The translations under genes were made by a program, and so were the position numbers. Shown here one piece after another: positions 8,017 to 16,730 of a stretch of DNA of 64,000 nt. Source of the DNA: Loktanella sp. DSM 29012 (GTDB lineage Bacteria; Pseudomonadota; Alphaproteobacteria; Rhodobacterales; Rhodobacteraceae). The first letter of the stretch is position 1; the number at the start of each line of letters is the position of its first letter. The stretch covers positions 310,001 through 374,000 of the forward strand of contig NZ_FOEJ01000002.1 of NCBI RefSeq assembly GCF_900110705.1, read 5' to 3'. The notes beneath the pieces are model-generated. The model was not told where the DNA came from, did not search any database, and saw only the letters and a program-made list of their open reading frames with translations.

Positions 8017-8840
8017 TACATGACAACAGCCTTTGTGCACTGGGTGAAGGCCCCCTGTGGCATCCCGAACGGCAGCAGCTGTTCTGGTTCGATATTCTGA
8101 ACAAGCGTCTGCACACCAAGGGTCAATCCTGGGATTTTCCTGACCATGTCAGTGCCGCAGGCTGGGTCGACCGCGATACGTTGCTGATCGCCTCTGCGCA
8201 TGCGCTGCACCGTTTCGACATCGCGACAGGTGCCGACGTGATCCTGACCAACCTCGAGGATGACCGTGCCCATACCCGGTCCAACGACGGACGCGCAGAC
8301 CCGCAGGGCGGGTTCTGGATCGGCACGATGGGTCTGGATGCAGAACCCGGCGCGGGGTCGATCTGGCGGTTCTACCGCAACGAGCTGCGTTGCCTGTTCG
8401 CCGACATCACCATCTCGAATTCCATCTGCTTTGCGCCTGACGGCAAGACGGCCTATTTCACCGACACCCCGACGCAACAGATCATGGCTGTCGATCTGGA
8501 TGCAGAGGGTTGGCCACAGGGCAGTCCGCGCGTGCAGATTGACCTTCAGGGGACCGATCTGAACCCTGATGGGTCAGTCGTGGACAGCGCAGGCAACCTC
8601 TTTTCGGCTCAATGGGGTGCGGGCCGGGTCGCGGTCTATGACCCACAAGGGCAGTTCATCGAGGCCTTTGCCGTGCCGGGTCGCCATGCGTCCTGTCCGG
8701 CCTTTGGCGGTCCGCACATGCAGACGCTGTTTGTCACGACAGCGCGACAGGGCATCATTGATCCCGACGACGATCAAGGTCGTACCTATGCGATCGACAC
8801 ATCCTACACCGGCCAACGGGAACACCGCGTTATCCTGTGA
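8013..8840 (+). CDS. SMP-30/gluconolactonase-family lactonase, probable galactonolactonase
   Basis: A 275-residue six-bladed beta-propeller of the SMP-30/regucalcin family. The metal-binding glutamate is in ALGEGPLWH near residue 11; the central RSNDGRADPQGGFWIGTM and the later TDLNPDGSVVDSAGNLF supply the other ligands. In this operon it would open D-galactono-lactone, the product of the upstream dehydrogenase, to galactonate. Its ATG overlaps the aldolase stop (ATGA). A 45-base gap separates it from the next gene. Confidence 0.9.
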   Translation: MIHDNSLCALGEGPLWHPERQQLFWFDILNKRLHTKGQSWDFPDHVSAAGWVDRDTLLIASAHALHRFDIATGADVILTNLEDDRAHTRSNDGRADPQGGFWIGTMGLDAEPGAGSIWRFYRNELRCLFADITISNSICFAPDGKTAYFTDTPTQQIMAVDLDAEGWPQGSPRVQIDLQGTDLNPDGSVVDSAGNLFSAQWGAGRVAVYDPQGQFIEAFAVPGRHASCPAFGGPHMQTLFVTTARQGIIDPDDDQGRTYAIDTSYTGQREHRVIL

Positions 8841-8885
8841 CGCGTCCCCGTTCCGACAATTTCAAAATACGACAAAGGGTCCGAC

Positions 8886-10787
8886 ATGAACCGCACATTG
8901 GGCGTCTGCTATTACCCGGAACACTGGCAAGAAACGCAGTGGGCATCCGACGCGGCCCGCATGGTCGCGGCCGGCCTGACCTGGGTGCGGATCGGTGAAT
9001 TTGCATGGCAGCGGATCGAGCCCGCCCCCGGCAGGTTCGACTGGGACTGGCTGGATCGCGCCGTGGCCGTGCTGGGCGACGCCGGGCTAAAGGTCGTGAT
9101 GGGCACCCCGACCGCGACGCCGCCCCGATGGCTGGTAGACCAGATGCCCGACATGATCGCAGTCGATGCGCAGGGCCGCCCGCGCAAGTTCGGATCGCGC
9201 CGGCATTACGATTTCAGCTACCTGCCGTACCGTGACGCCTGCCGCCGTATCGCGCGCCTGATGGGCGAACGCTATGGCCGCAATCCGCATGTGGCCGCCT
9301 GGCAGATCGACAACGAATACGATTGTCACGACACCTGCCTGTCCTATTCCGATGCCGCCCGCGCAGGTTTCCAGGACTGGCTGGCACAGAAATACCAATC
9401 CACCGACGCGCTGAACCGCGCCTGGGGCAATGTGTTCTGGTCAATGGACTACGACAGCTTTGATCAGATCGATTTGCCCAATCTGACGGTCACCGAACCG
9501 AACCCAAGCCATGTGCTGGATTTCCGGCGCTACAGTTCCGATCAGGTGGTGGCGTTCAACCGCGTGCAGGTGGATGTGCTGCGCGACCTCACGGATACGC
9601 CGCTGATCCACAACTATATGGGTCGCACGTTGACCTTTGATCACTATGCGGTCGGGGCCGATCTGGATATCGCCAGCTGGGATAGTTACCCCATCGGCTT
9701 TCTGTCCGACCGAATCGAGGGGACCGAGGCTGAAAAGCAGGCGTTCCTGCGTCAGGGCCACCCTGACAATCAGGCGTTTCACCATGATCTCTACCGTGCC
9801 GTCGGCAAGGGGCGGTTGTGGGTGATGGAACAGCAACCCGGCCCGGTGAACTGGGCCCCCTACAACCCGGCCCCCCTGCCCGGCATGGTCCGCCTGTGGT
9901 CATGGGAGGCATTCGCCCACGGCGCAGAGGCGGTCTGCTATTTCCGCTGGCGGCAGGCCCCCTTTGCCCAGGAACAGATGCACGCAGGGCTGTTGCGCCC
10001 CGATGATTCCGAGGCCCCCGGACTGGCCGAGGCGCGTCAGGTGGCCGATGAGCTGGCACAACTGCCGGACGTCAGCGCGGGCACGGCATCCGTGGCCCTG
10101 GTGTTCGATTATGAAAGCGCATGGGCCTGGGATGCCCAGCCGCAGGGTGCGGATTTCGAGATGTTCCGCCTTGCGTTTGCAGCATACCGTGGCTTGCGCA
10201 AACTGGGGCTGAGTATCGACATTCTGCCGCCCGATTGCGCAGATTTGTCCGCCTACAAACTGGTGCTGGCCCCCGGTCTGCTGACCCTGTCGGACAACCT
10301 GCGCGACGCGCTCGCCCGGTTCACGGGCGTGGCCTTGATCGGCCCGCGCACGGATGTGAAAACCGCTGATCTGACGATCCCCAATCCGATGGGACCCAAT
10401 CTGCCCGGCACCGATGTGACCGTCACCCTGACCGAGAGCATCCCGCCGTCGGACGCGATCGTACTGGAGGGCGGCGGCACGTTCCGCCACTGGTTCGAGG
10501 GCCTCGAAGGCACCGCCGCCGTTCACCACCGCACCGCCGATGGTCGCCCAGCAATCATGGGCGGCGACCATCTGCGCTATCTGGCAGGCTGGCCCGCGGA
10601 TGAAACATTTGTCGATATCCTGCGCACCACCTGCGCAGAGGTCGGCGTCGCGACGCAGGACATGCCCGGCGGCCTGCGGCTGCGTGAAACACCAGAGGCA
10701 ACATTTGCCTTCAACTACGGCGCAGACCCCGTCGATTGGCAGGGTCAGACGATCCCCGCCGCAGGTGTCGCATGGGTCAAGCGATGA
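8886..10787 (+). CDS. Beta-galactosidase, glycoside hydrolase family 42
   Basis: This 633-residue enzyme hydrolyses terminal beta-D-galactosides. The N-terminus LGVCYYPEHWQETQW is typical of GH42. The acid/base is predicted as E144 in WQIDNEYDCHD and the nucleophile as E315 in WVMEQQPGPVNW. A trimerisation-like A/B domain (residues about 385-570) and a small C-terminal beta domain follow. There is no signal peptide, so it is cytoplasmic. Its presence beside an alpha-galactosidase means the locus can remove both alpha- and beta-linked galactose. Its stop overlaps the epimerase start. Confidence 0.95.
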   Translation: MNRTLGVCYYPEHWQETQWASDAARMVAAGLTWVRIGEFAWQRIEPAPGRFDWDWLDRAVAVLGDAGLKVVMGTPTATPPRWLVDQMPDMIAVDAQGRPRKFGSRRHYDFSYLPYRDACRRIARLMGERYGRNPHVAAWQIDNEYDCHDTCLSYSDAARAGFQDWLAQKYQSTDALNRAWGNVFWSMDYDSFDQIDLPNLTVTEPNPSHVLDFRRYSSDQVVAFNRVQVDVLRDLTDTPLIHNYMGRTLTFDHYAVGADLDIASWDSYPIGFLSDRIEGTEAEKQAFLRQGHPDNQAFHHDLYRAVGKGRLWVMEQQPGPVNWAPYNPAPLPGMVRLWSWEAFAHGAEAVCYFRWRQAPFAQEQMHAGLLRPDDSEAPGLAEARQVADELAQLPDVSAGTASVALVFDYESAWAWDAQPQGADFEMFRLAFAAYRGLRKLGLSIDILPPDCADLSAYKLVLAPGLLTLSDNLRDALARFTGVALIGPRTDVKTADLTIPNPMGPNLPGTDVTVTLTESIPPSDAIVLEGGGTFRHWFEGLEGTAAVHHRTADGRPAIMGGDHLRYLAGWPADETFVDILRTTCAEVGVATQDMPGGLRLRETPEATFAFNYGADPVDWQGQTIPAAGVAWVKR

Positions 10788-11755
10788 CCCCGTTCGGCAA
10801 GACCAAAACAGGCGAGGACGTCCACGTCCTGACGCTGGCGCAGGGTGATCTGCGCGTCGAACTGCTGACCTACGGCGCGCGCTTGCAGGACGTGCGGCTG
10901 GCCGGTGTGCCGCACAGCCTGACACTTATGTCCGACACGCTGTCCGACTACGAGGGGCCGATGCCATACCACGGCGCATTGGTCGGTCCCGTCGCAAACC
11001 GCATCGGCGCAGGCCGTGTGACGCTGGACGGCATGATGTATGAACTGGAACGCAATCAGGACGGTCGCATGACGCTGCATTCGGGCAGCGATGGCATGCA
11101 TGCCCGCGTCTGGCAGGTCATCGACCACGAACCGCACGCGGCGACCCTGCAGCTGACCTTGCAGGACGGCGATTGCGGATTGCCCGGCCAGCGCGTCATC
11201 ACCGCCCGGTTCAAGATCACAGCACCCGCGACCCTGACCATGGACCTGACAGGCACCACAGACGAGCTGACCCTGATGAACATCGCGAACCATTCGATGT
11301 GGAATATGGACGGCAGCCGCACCTGGGAGGGCCACAGCCTCGGGATTGCGGCCGAACATTATCTGCCGACCGATGCCGACAACCTCGTGACAGGCGAGAT
11401 CGCACCCGTGGCCGGCACCGGCATGGATTTTCGCACAGCGCGCACGCCCGTGCCGGGTGATCCGATGCTGGACCACAACTTTTGCCTGTCAGACCGGCCA
11501 ACAGCCCTGCGCGATGTTGTGACGCTGACCGGAAAAAGCGGTTTGCGCATGACACTGGCGACCGATCGCACGGGCGTGCAGGTGTTCGACAACCACGTCG
11601 GCTTGCGCCCCGGGGCTGCCCCCTACGAGGGGTTCGCACTCGAAGCGCAGGACTGGCCAGACGCGCCGGCACACCGCGATTTTCCGTCTTTCCTGCTGAA
11701 GCCTGATGGCTCCTATCGCCAGACAACGACCTGGCGGTTTGACCGGACGGAATAA
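10784..11755 (+). CDS. galM: Aldose 1-epimerase (galactose mutarotase)
   Basis: A 323-residue galactose mutarotase-like beta-sandwich protein that interconverts the alpha and beta anomers of galactose released by the two galactosidases. It feeds the form needed by the dehydrogenase. Typical motifs are YHGALVGPVANRIGAGR near residue 65, the catalytic-histidine region NIANHSMWNMDG, and a C-terminal EGFALEAQDWPDAP containing the catalytic glutamate. The ATG at 10784 overlaps the previous stop (ATGA); an ATG at 10772 is possible. It ends the operon. Confidence 0.93.
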   Translation: MTPFGKTKTGEDVHVLTLAQGDLRVELLTYGARLQDVRLAGVPHSLTLMSDTLSDYEGPMPYHGALVGPVANRIGAGRVTLDGMMYELERNQDGRMTLHSGSDGMHARVWQVIDHEPHAATLQLTLQDGDCGLPGQRVITARFKITAPATLTMDLTGTTDELTLMNIANHSMWNMDGSRTWEGHSLGIAAEHYLPTDADNLVTGEIAPVAGTGMDFRTARTPVPGDPMLDHNFCLSDRPTALRDVVTLTGKSGLRMTLATDRTGVQVFDNHVGLRPGAAPYEGFALEAQDWPDAPAHRDFPSFLLKPDGSYRQTTTWRFDRTE

Positions 11756-11779
11756 CCGCGCGAAATGCGCAAATTCGGT

Positions 11780-11808
11780 TTGACACCCCGGCACAATGGG
11801 CCTAGTTC
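11780..11808 (+). promoter_or_regulatory. Probable promoter of the CAU tRNA
   Basis: TTGACA (11780-11785) is followed after 17 bases by TAGTTC (11803-11808). Transcription would start around 11815, a few bases before the mature tRNA 5' end at 11823. The -35 is perfect and the -10 is weak. Confidence 0.45.
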
Positions 11809-11822
11809 AGCGCCCGTGGTGA

Positions 11823-11899
11823 GGCGCGGTAGCTCAGTTGGTTAGAGCGATCGACTCATAATCGATAGGTCGGGAGTTCAAGTCTCCCCCACGCCACCA
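11823..11899 (+). tRNA. tRNA with CAU anticodon, probably elongator tRNA-Met
   Basis: A full cloverleaf can be drawn. The acceptor is GGCGCGG, the D stem GCTC/GAGC, the anticodon stem ATCGA/TCGAT with loop CTCATAA (anticodon 11857-11859), and the T stem GGGAG/CTCCC with loop TTCAAGT. The CCA end is encoded at 11897-11899. It lacks the initiator features (three G-C pairs in the anticodon stem, unpaired 1-72). Elongator Met is most likely; the lysidine-modified Ile tRNA also has CAU and cannot be excluded by eye. The acceptor stem has one C-A mismatch at 5-68. Confidence 0.95.
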
Positions 11900-12017
11900 C
11901 CCTTTTCAGAAAGTCTTGATGCCTGCGCATGATGGTGCCGTCGGCGTTCGTCACGCGAACTGCCCACGCAGGTTTTGCGGCTTGCACAGCGGCTGCGCCG
12001 TGGTCACACATTGTGTC

Positions 12018-13430
12018 ATGGATATTTTAGAAGCACTGCGAACCGAACTGGGTGATGATGCCGTCGTGACCGGCGACGCCATGGGACCTTGGTGCCACGA
12101 TTGGACAGGTGGCTACACCAGCGCGCCCCTTGCCGTGGTCCGGCCACGCGAGACCGCAGGCGTCAGCGCGGTGATGCGCGCGGCGCAGGCCTCGGGCACG
12201 GCGGTCGTGCCGATTTCTGGCAACACTGGCCTGAACGGCGGTGCGTCAACGCAGGGCGGCCTGTTGCTGTCGCTGGACAGGATGAAAACGATCCGCGCCA
12301 TCGACGCCACCGCGCGCAGCGCCGTGGTTGATGCAGGCGTGATTCTCTCGCAGATGCACGACGCTGCTGCGGCGCATGACCTGATCTTTCCGCTGACCTT
12401 TGGCGCGCGCGGGTCGGCCATGATCGGCGGGGTGTTGTCGACCAACGCGGGCGGATCGAATGTCCTGCGCTATGGCAATACGCGGGATCTGGTGCTCGGG
12501 ATCGAAGCCGTGCTGCCGAACGGCCGCGTCATGGACCTGATGGGACACCTGCACAAGGACAACACCGGCCTGAACCTCAAGCATCTTATGATCGGGGCCG
12601 AGGGCACGCTGGGCATCATCACGGCGGCCGTGCTGCGGCTGTTTCCCAAACCCCGCGCCTACGCCACCGCGATGGTCGCACTGAACGATCTGGGGCCGGC
12701 CCTGGACCTGCTGAACCGCGTGCAGGACGCAAGCCGCGGCGCTGTCGAGGCGTTCGAATTCATGCCCGACACCTATATCGACGGACATCTGGCCATCAAA
12801 CCTGACGCAAGACCCCCGTTCGACCGGCGCTATCCGGTGAATATCCTGATCGAGCTGGGTGCCACGGCAGCGCAGGACACCACGCCGCTGGCCGACGGCA
12901 CCGTGCCGATCACCAACCTGCTGGAGGACATCCTGGGCCAGATGATCGCGGACGGCACCGTGCTGGACGCCCATGTCGCCGCATCCGAGGCACAGCGCAG
13001 GGACATGTGGGCCCGCCGCGAGGCCGCGGGCGAAATCGGGTTTCGCAAACGGCCATTGGTGGACACAGACGTGGCCGTCGGCCTGACCGACGTGGATGCC
13101 TTTCTGCGCAACGTCCGGTCGGGTCTGTTGGCACTGGACCCGGATGCCACCGATTGGGCCGTGTCACATCTGGGTGACGGCAACGTCCATTATGTCGCCT
13201 ATCCCAGCCGCGACGACCCGGCGTTGATCCACGCGATCCGCGCCATGGTCGATGCCTTGACGGCGGACCTGAACGGGTCCTTCAGTGCAGAACACGGCAT
13301 CGGCCTGTCCAAACGCATCAGCATGGCCCGGCACAAGGACCCCGCCGCACTGGATGCGATGCGCGCAATCAAGGCAGCCCTCGACCCGCACGGGATCATG
13401 AATCCGGGTAAAATGCTGCCGGACGTCTAG
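12018..13430 (+). CDS. FAD-linked oxidase / 2-hydroxyacid dehydrogenase (GlcD / D-2-hydroxyglutarate dehydrogenase family)
   Basis: A 470-residue flavoprotein. The PCMH-type FAD domain has ISGNTGLNGGAST near residue 66, GARGSAMIGGVLSTNAGGS near 130, and GAEGTLGIITAAVLRLFP near 195. The C-terminal substrate domain ends with SHLGDGNVHYV and FSAEHGIGLSKR, which carry metal- and substrate-binding histidines. It probably oxidises a D-2-hydroxyacid (glycolate, lactate or 2-hydroxyglutarate); substrate cannot be read. No strong ribosome-binding site precedes the ATG at 12018. The stop shares a CTAG palindrome with convergent hemC. Confidence 0.9.
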   Translation: MDILEALRTELGDDAVVTGDAMGPWCHDWTGGYTSAPLAVVRPRETAGVSAVMRAAQASGTAVVPISGNTGLNGGASTQGGLLLSLDRMKTIRAIDATARSAVVDAGVILSQMHDAAAAHDLIFPLTFGARGSAMIGGVLSTNAGGSNVLRYGNTRDLVLGIEAVLPNGRVMDLMGHLHKDNTGLNLKHLMIGAEGTLGIITAAVLRLFPKPRAYATAMVALNDLGPALDLLNRVQDASRGAVEAFEFMPDTYIDGHLAIKPDARPPFDRRYPVNILIELGATAAQDTTPLADGTVPITNLLEDILGQMIADGTVLDAHVAASEAQRRDMWARREAAGEIGFRKRPLVDTDVAVGLTDVDAFLRNVRSGLLALDPDATDWAVSHLGDGNVHYVAYPSRDDPALIHAIRAMVDALTADLNGSFSAEHGIGLSKRISMARHKDPAALDAMRAIKAALDPHGIMNPGKMLPDV

Positions 13431-14365
13431 TCAAAGAAACCTTCGCCCGCCTCTGCCAGCAATTTTGCCGCCATGTCGCGGCCCATGTCGGGGCCCTGTT
13501 CGACCCAGCCTGTCGCGACCTCGGTCAGCACGCGGCTGCCGTCATGGCGCAGGATTTCGCCGCGCAGATGCAGGGTGTCGCCGTCCAGTTCGGCCAACCC
13601 CCCGATTGGCGTCTCGCACGACCCGTCCAGCCCCGCCAGCAGCGCCCGTTCGGCGGCCAGACGATGGCCAGTGGGCGCGTCGTGGATCGCAGCCAGCATG
13701 CGGTCTGCCCTGTCATCCCCGATACGCCGTTCGATCCCGATGGCGCCTTGGGCAATCGCGGGCAGCATGTCGTCCGGCGAAATGGGGAAATACGGCACAT
13801 CGGCCATGCCCAACCGGTTCAGACCGGCCGTTGCGAGGAATGTTGCATCCGCGACTCCATCCGCCAGTTTTTTCAACCGGGTCTGCACGTTGCCCCGGAA
13901 TTCGACCACCTGCAGGTGCGGAAACCGGGCCGCAAGCTGCGCGCGGCGACGCGTGGATGACGTGCCAACGACCGCACCGTCGGGCATTTCGGCCAAGGAC
14001 CGGTATTTCAGCGAGACGAACGCATCGCGCACATCCTCGCGCGGCAGATAGCAGTCCATCACCAGCCCGTCAGGCTGCCGGGTGGGCATGTCCTTGGTCG
14101 AATGGACCGCGATGTCGATATCGCCCGCCAGCAGCGCCTCTTCGATTTCGCGGGTAAACAGGCCCTTGCCGTCGATTTCGCGCAGCGGTTTGTCCAGGAT
14201 CTGGTCACCAGTGACCTTGATCACCGTGATTTCAAAGGCCTCCTGCGGCAGGTCAAAGGCAGCCGAGAGGCGCGCGCGCGTCTCATGCGCCTGTGCCAGC
14301 GCCAGCGGTGAACCGCGGGTGCCGATCTTGAAGGGAGCGTCGGGTGTGGGCATTTTTTCTGTCAT
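13427..14365 (-). CDS. hemC: Hydroxymethylbilane synthase (porphobilinogen deaminase)
   Basis: A 312-residue cytoplasmic enzyme that condenses four porphobilinogens into hydroxymethylbilane. It has the family start [18 protein letters not shown], the active-site aspartate region [19 protein letters not shown], and the dipyrromethane-cofactor cysteine C250 in [12 protein letters not shown]. It is divergent from hemE, an arrangement that suggests joint control. Its stop codon overlaps that of the convergent oxidase. Confidence 0.97.
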   Translation of the reverse strand: MTEKMPTPDAPFKIGTRGSPLALAQAHETRARLSAAFDLPQEAFEITVIKVTGDQILDKPLREIDGKGLFTREIEEALLAGDIDIAVHSTKDMPTRQPDGLVMDCYLPREDVRDAFVSLKYRSLAEMPDGAVVGTSSTRRRAQLAARFPHLQVVEFRGNVQTRLKKLADGVADATFLATAGLNRLGMADVPYFPISPDDMLPAIAQGAIGIERRIGDDRADRMLAAIHDAPTGHRLAAERALLAGLDGSCETPIGGLAELDGDTLHLRGEILRHDGSRVLTEVATGWVEQGPDMGRDMAAKLLAEAGEGFFD

Positions 14366-14379
14366 AAGTGTTTGTTAGC

Positions 14380-14416
14380 GGTGTCACGTTCGCTTGACAA
14401 CGGCAGGTGTCACGTT
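14380..14416. promoter_or_regulatory. hemC-hemE intergenic regulatory region with TGTCA/TGACA palindrome and 11-base direct repeat
   Basis: TGTCA (14382-14386) and TGACA (14395-14399) form a perfect inverted repeat eight bases apart. It fits the TGT-N12-ACA pattern bound by CrtJ/PpsR in Rhodobacter-type bacteria. The right arm overlaps a TTGACA (14394-14399) that could be the hemE -35. In addition GGTGTCACGTT occurs twice (14380-14390 and 14406-14416), 26 bases apart. The pattern is seen; the regulator is inferred. Confidence 0.45.
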
Positions 14417-14446
14417 GGATCAAAACCCCAGACAAAAGGGACTGAT

Positions 14447-15475
14447 ATGACAAAAACTATCCTGCGCGCACTGGCGGGCGAAACACTGCCGACACCACCG
14501 ATCTGGATGATGCGGCAAGCGGGTCGATACCTGCCGGAATACAAGGCGACCCGCGCGCAGGCGGGCGATTTCCTGTCCCTGTGCTATAACCCCGAACTGG
14601 CGGCCGAGGTCACGTTGCAACCGATCCGCCGCTACGGGTTTGATGCGGCGATCCTGTTTGCCGATATTCTGTTGCTGCCGCAGGCTTTGGGTGCGGACCT
14701 GTGGTTCGTCACGGGCGAAGGCCCGCGCCTGTCCACGATCACCAGCCAGTCCGATCTGGACAAGCTGGGTCCAGTCGACAACATCGACGAGGTGCTGTCC
14801 CCCATCTACGAGACGGTAAAAATCCTGTCGCGGGAATTGCCGTCCGAGACGACATTGATCGGTTTCGCAGGCGCGCCCTGGACCGTCGCGACCTACATGA
14901 TCGCAGGTCAGGGCACACCGGATCAGGGTCCTGCGCACAGGCTCAAGGACGAGGATCGCCCGGTTTTCGAGGCCCTGCTGGACAAGATCACCGAAGGCAC
15001 GATCCATTACCTGTCAAAGCAGATCGAGGCCGGTGCCGAGGTCGTCAAGATTTTCGACAGCTGGGCCGGGTCTCTGACCGGTGCTGACTTTGAAAAATAC
15101 GCCGTGGCCCCCGCCGCGCGCATCACCGCCGCGCTCAAGGCGAAACACCCCGGCGTGCCCGTCATCGCGTTTCCGCGCGGCGCGGGTGAAAAATACGAAG
15201 GGCTGCATCAGGCCATCGGTGCCGATTGCATCGCGCTGGATGACGGCGTGACCGCAGGCTGGGCCGCGGGTGCCGTGCAAAAGGACGGCTGTGTGCAGGG
15301 CAACCTCACCTCGCGCCACATGGTCAGCGGCGGTGATGATCTGGTGCGCGAAACGCGCGCGATCTGCGACGCCTTTGCCAAGGGGCCGCATATCTTTAAC
15401 TTGGGTCACGGGATCACGCCGGACGCCGATCCGGCCAATGTGCAACTGATGATCGACACGGTCAGGGGCGGCTGA
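14447..15475 (+). CDS. hemE: Uroporphyrinogen decarboxylase
   Basis: A 342-residue enzyme that decarboxylates uroporphyrinogen III to coproporphyrinogen III, the step feeding HemF. The N-terminal signature [20 protein letters not shown] includes the substrate-binding arginines. [28 protein letters not shown] and IFDSWAGSL follow at the expected places. AAGGGACT precedes the ATG at 14447. It is divergent from hemC and followed three bases later by the paiB-like gene. Confidence 0.97.
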   Translation: MTKTILRALAGETLPTPPIWMMRQAGRYLPEYKATRAQAGDFLSLCYNPELAAEVTLQPIRRYGFDAAILFADILLLPQALGADLWFVTGEGPRLSTITSQSDLDKLGPVDNIDEVLSPIYETVKILSRELPSETTLIGFAGAPWTVATYMIAGQGTPDQGPAHRLKDEDRPVFEALLDKITEGTIHYLSKQIEAGAEVVKIFDSWAGSLTGADFEKYAVAPAARITAALKAKHPGVPVIAFPRGAGEKYEGLHQAIGADCIALDDGVTAGWAAGAVQKDGCVQGNLTSRHMVSGGDDLVRETRAICDAFAKGPHIFNLGHGITPDADPANVQLMIDTVRGG

Positions 15476-15478
15476 CCC

Positions 15479-16105
15479 ATGTATGTGCCCGCAGCCTTTG
15501 CCGAGGACCGGCCAGAGGTGCTGCACCATGCGATCCGCGACATTCAGTTTGCCGCACTCGTGACGCAGACGGCAGAGGGCATGCAGGTGACGCATGCCCC
15601 GCTGTTGTTGCGCGACACGGGCCCGGTGGTGACGCTGGAAACCCATGTCGCGCGCGGCAATCCGCACGCCGGCGCGTTGTGTGCAGGCCAGCCGACCGTT
15701 GCGATTTTTCAAGGACCGCAGGCCTATATCTCACCCTCGTTCTATCCCAGCAAGGCAGAGCACGGCAAAGTCGTCCCGACCTGGACCTACATCGTGGTGC
15801 ACGCGCATGGCACCGTCGCACCGATGCAGGACGATTCCGACCTGTTGCAACACCTGCACGATCTGACCGACCACAACGAACGACCGCGTGCAGAACCCTG
15901 GTCCGTTGATGACGCGCCAGAGGGCTATATCGCCGCACGACAGCGCGGGATCATCGGGCTACGCATGACTGTGGACCGGATCGAAGGCGCGTGGAAAATC
16001 AACCAGAACAAGCCAGAGGCCGACCGCAACGGCACCGCTGACGGCCTTGCAGCCAGTGGCGAAATGGGCCGCGCCCTCGCCGACGTGCTGCGCGCCGCAC
16101 GCTAG
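15479..16105 (+). CDS. FMN-binding, PaiB-like protein
   Basis: A 208-residue protein matching the PaiB/FMN_bind_2 family from the N-terminus MYVPAAFAEDRPEVLHH through YISPSFYPSK and VPTWTYIVVHAHG to IVGLR-like and KINQNKPEADRNG segments. The fold is a split-barrel flavin-binding domain. In Bacillus PaiB is linked to repression of sporulation and protease genes; elsewhere the role is unknown. It starts three bases after hemE, so it is probably co-transcribed with it. Its TAG overlaps the convergent SleB-like gene's stop (CTAG). Confidence 0.9.
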   Translation: MYVPAAFAEDRPEVLHHAIRDIQFAALVTQTAEGMQVTHAPLLLRDTGPVVTLETHVARGNPHAGALCAGQPTVAIFQGPQAYISPSFYPSKAEHGKVVPTWTYIVVHAHGTVAPMQDDSDLLQHLHDLTDHNERPRAEPWSVDDAPEGYIAARQRGIIGLRMTVDRIEGAWKINQNKPEADRNGTADGLAASGEMGRALADVLRAAR

Positions 16106-16641
16106 AGGGGCGTCAGCCCTTCGGTCTGCGGCAGCGGCGCAGGCTGCGTGACAAGGTGTGACTTGCGTTTTTCGTAGAACGCATTTCCACCCGCCGTGAC
16201 GACGTAATGCATGTTGTCATAGGAAAAACGGTGATCCTTTTGATGGAAAAACCGCGCGCCGCCGACCATCGGGTGCCGTTCGCCCGCCAGCACCGCGCGG
16301 GCGGCAGCCTGCACGCCTGGCATGGCGGCAGAATTCATCGGGCGTGTCATGACGCCGGGCGCAAACTGGTTACGCTGGCCGACCACGCCGCAGACCGTGT
16401 TCGGAAAATCAGGCGACGCCACGCGGTTCATCACGACAGTACCGACAGCCATCAATCCGTCACGGCTGGATCTGTGCGATTCAAAGAACATCGCCCGTTC
16501 CATGCATTCAACGCTGTCGTCACTGAACCGCATCTGCGGCCCATCCGTCACGTCGTCCTTGCCGCCAAAGAACCCGCAAGCGGTCGTCAGCGACAAAACT
16601 GCCGCCATCGTCCCCAGACGCAAAGCCGAAGTTGCCGTCAT
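16102..16641 (-). CDS. SleB-like cell wall hydrolase lipoprotein
   Basis: A 179-residue protein with a lipoprotein signal peptide (lipobox LTTAC, cysteine near residue 22). The Hydrolase_2/SleB domain runs from ECMERAMFFESHRSS, with its catalytic glutamate, through GTVVMNRVASPDFPNTVC, RNQFAPG and GARFFHQKD. It probably cleaves glycan strands of peptidoglycan at the cell envelope. In non-sporulating alphaproteobacteria these proteins are linked to wall remodelling. The gene is transcribed toward the paiB-like gene and stands alone. Confidence 0.88.
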   Translation of the reverse strand: MTATSALRLGTMAAVLSLTTACGFFGGKDDVTDGPQMRFSDDSVECMERAMFFESHRSSRDGLMAVGTVVMNRVASPDFPNTVCGVVGQRNQFAPGVMTRPMNSAAMPGVQAAARAVLAGERHPMVGGARFFHQKDHRFSYDNMHYVVTAGGNAFYEKRKSHLVTQPAPLPQTEGLTPL

Positions 16642-16730
16642 ATCATGTCCCCGAAGCCCGTTTGCGACAGATTATGCGCAAGGTGCTGGATCGCTCAAGA
16701 CAACATTGCGCCATGCGCGCCGCACCGCCG

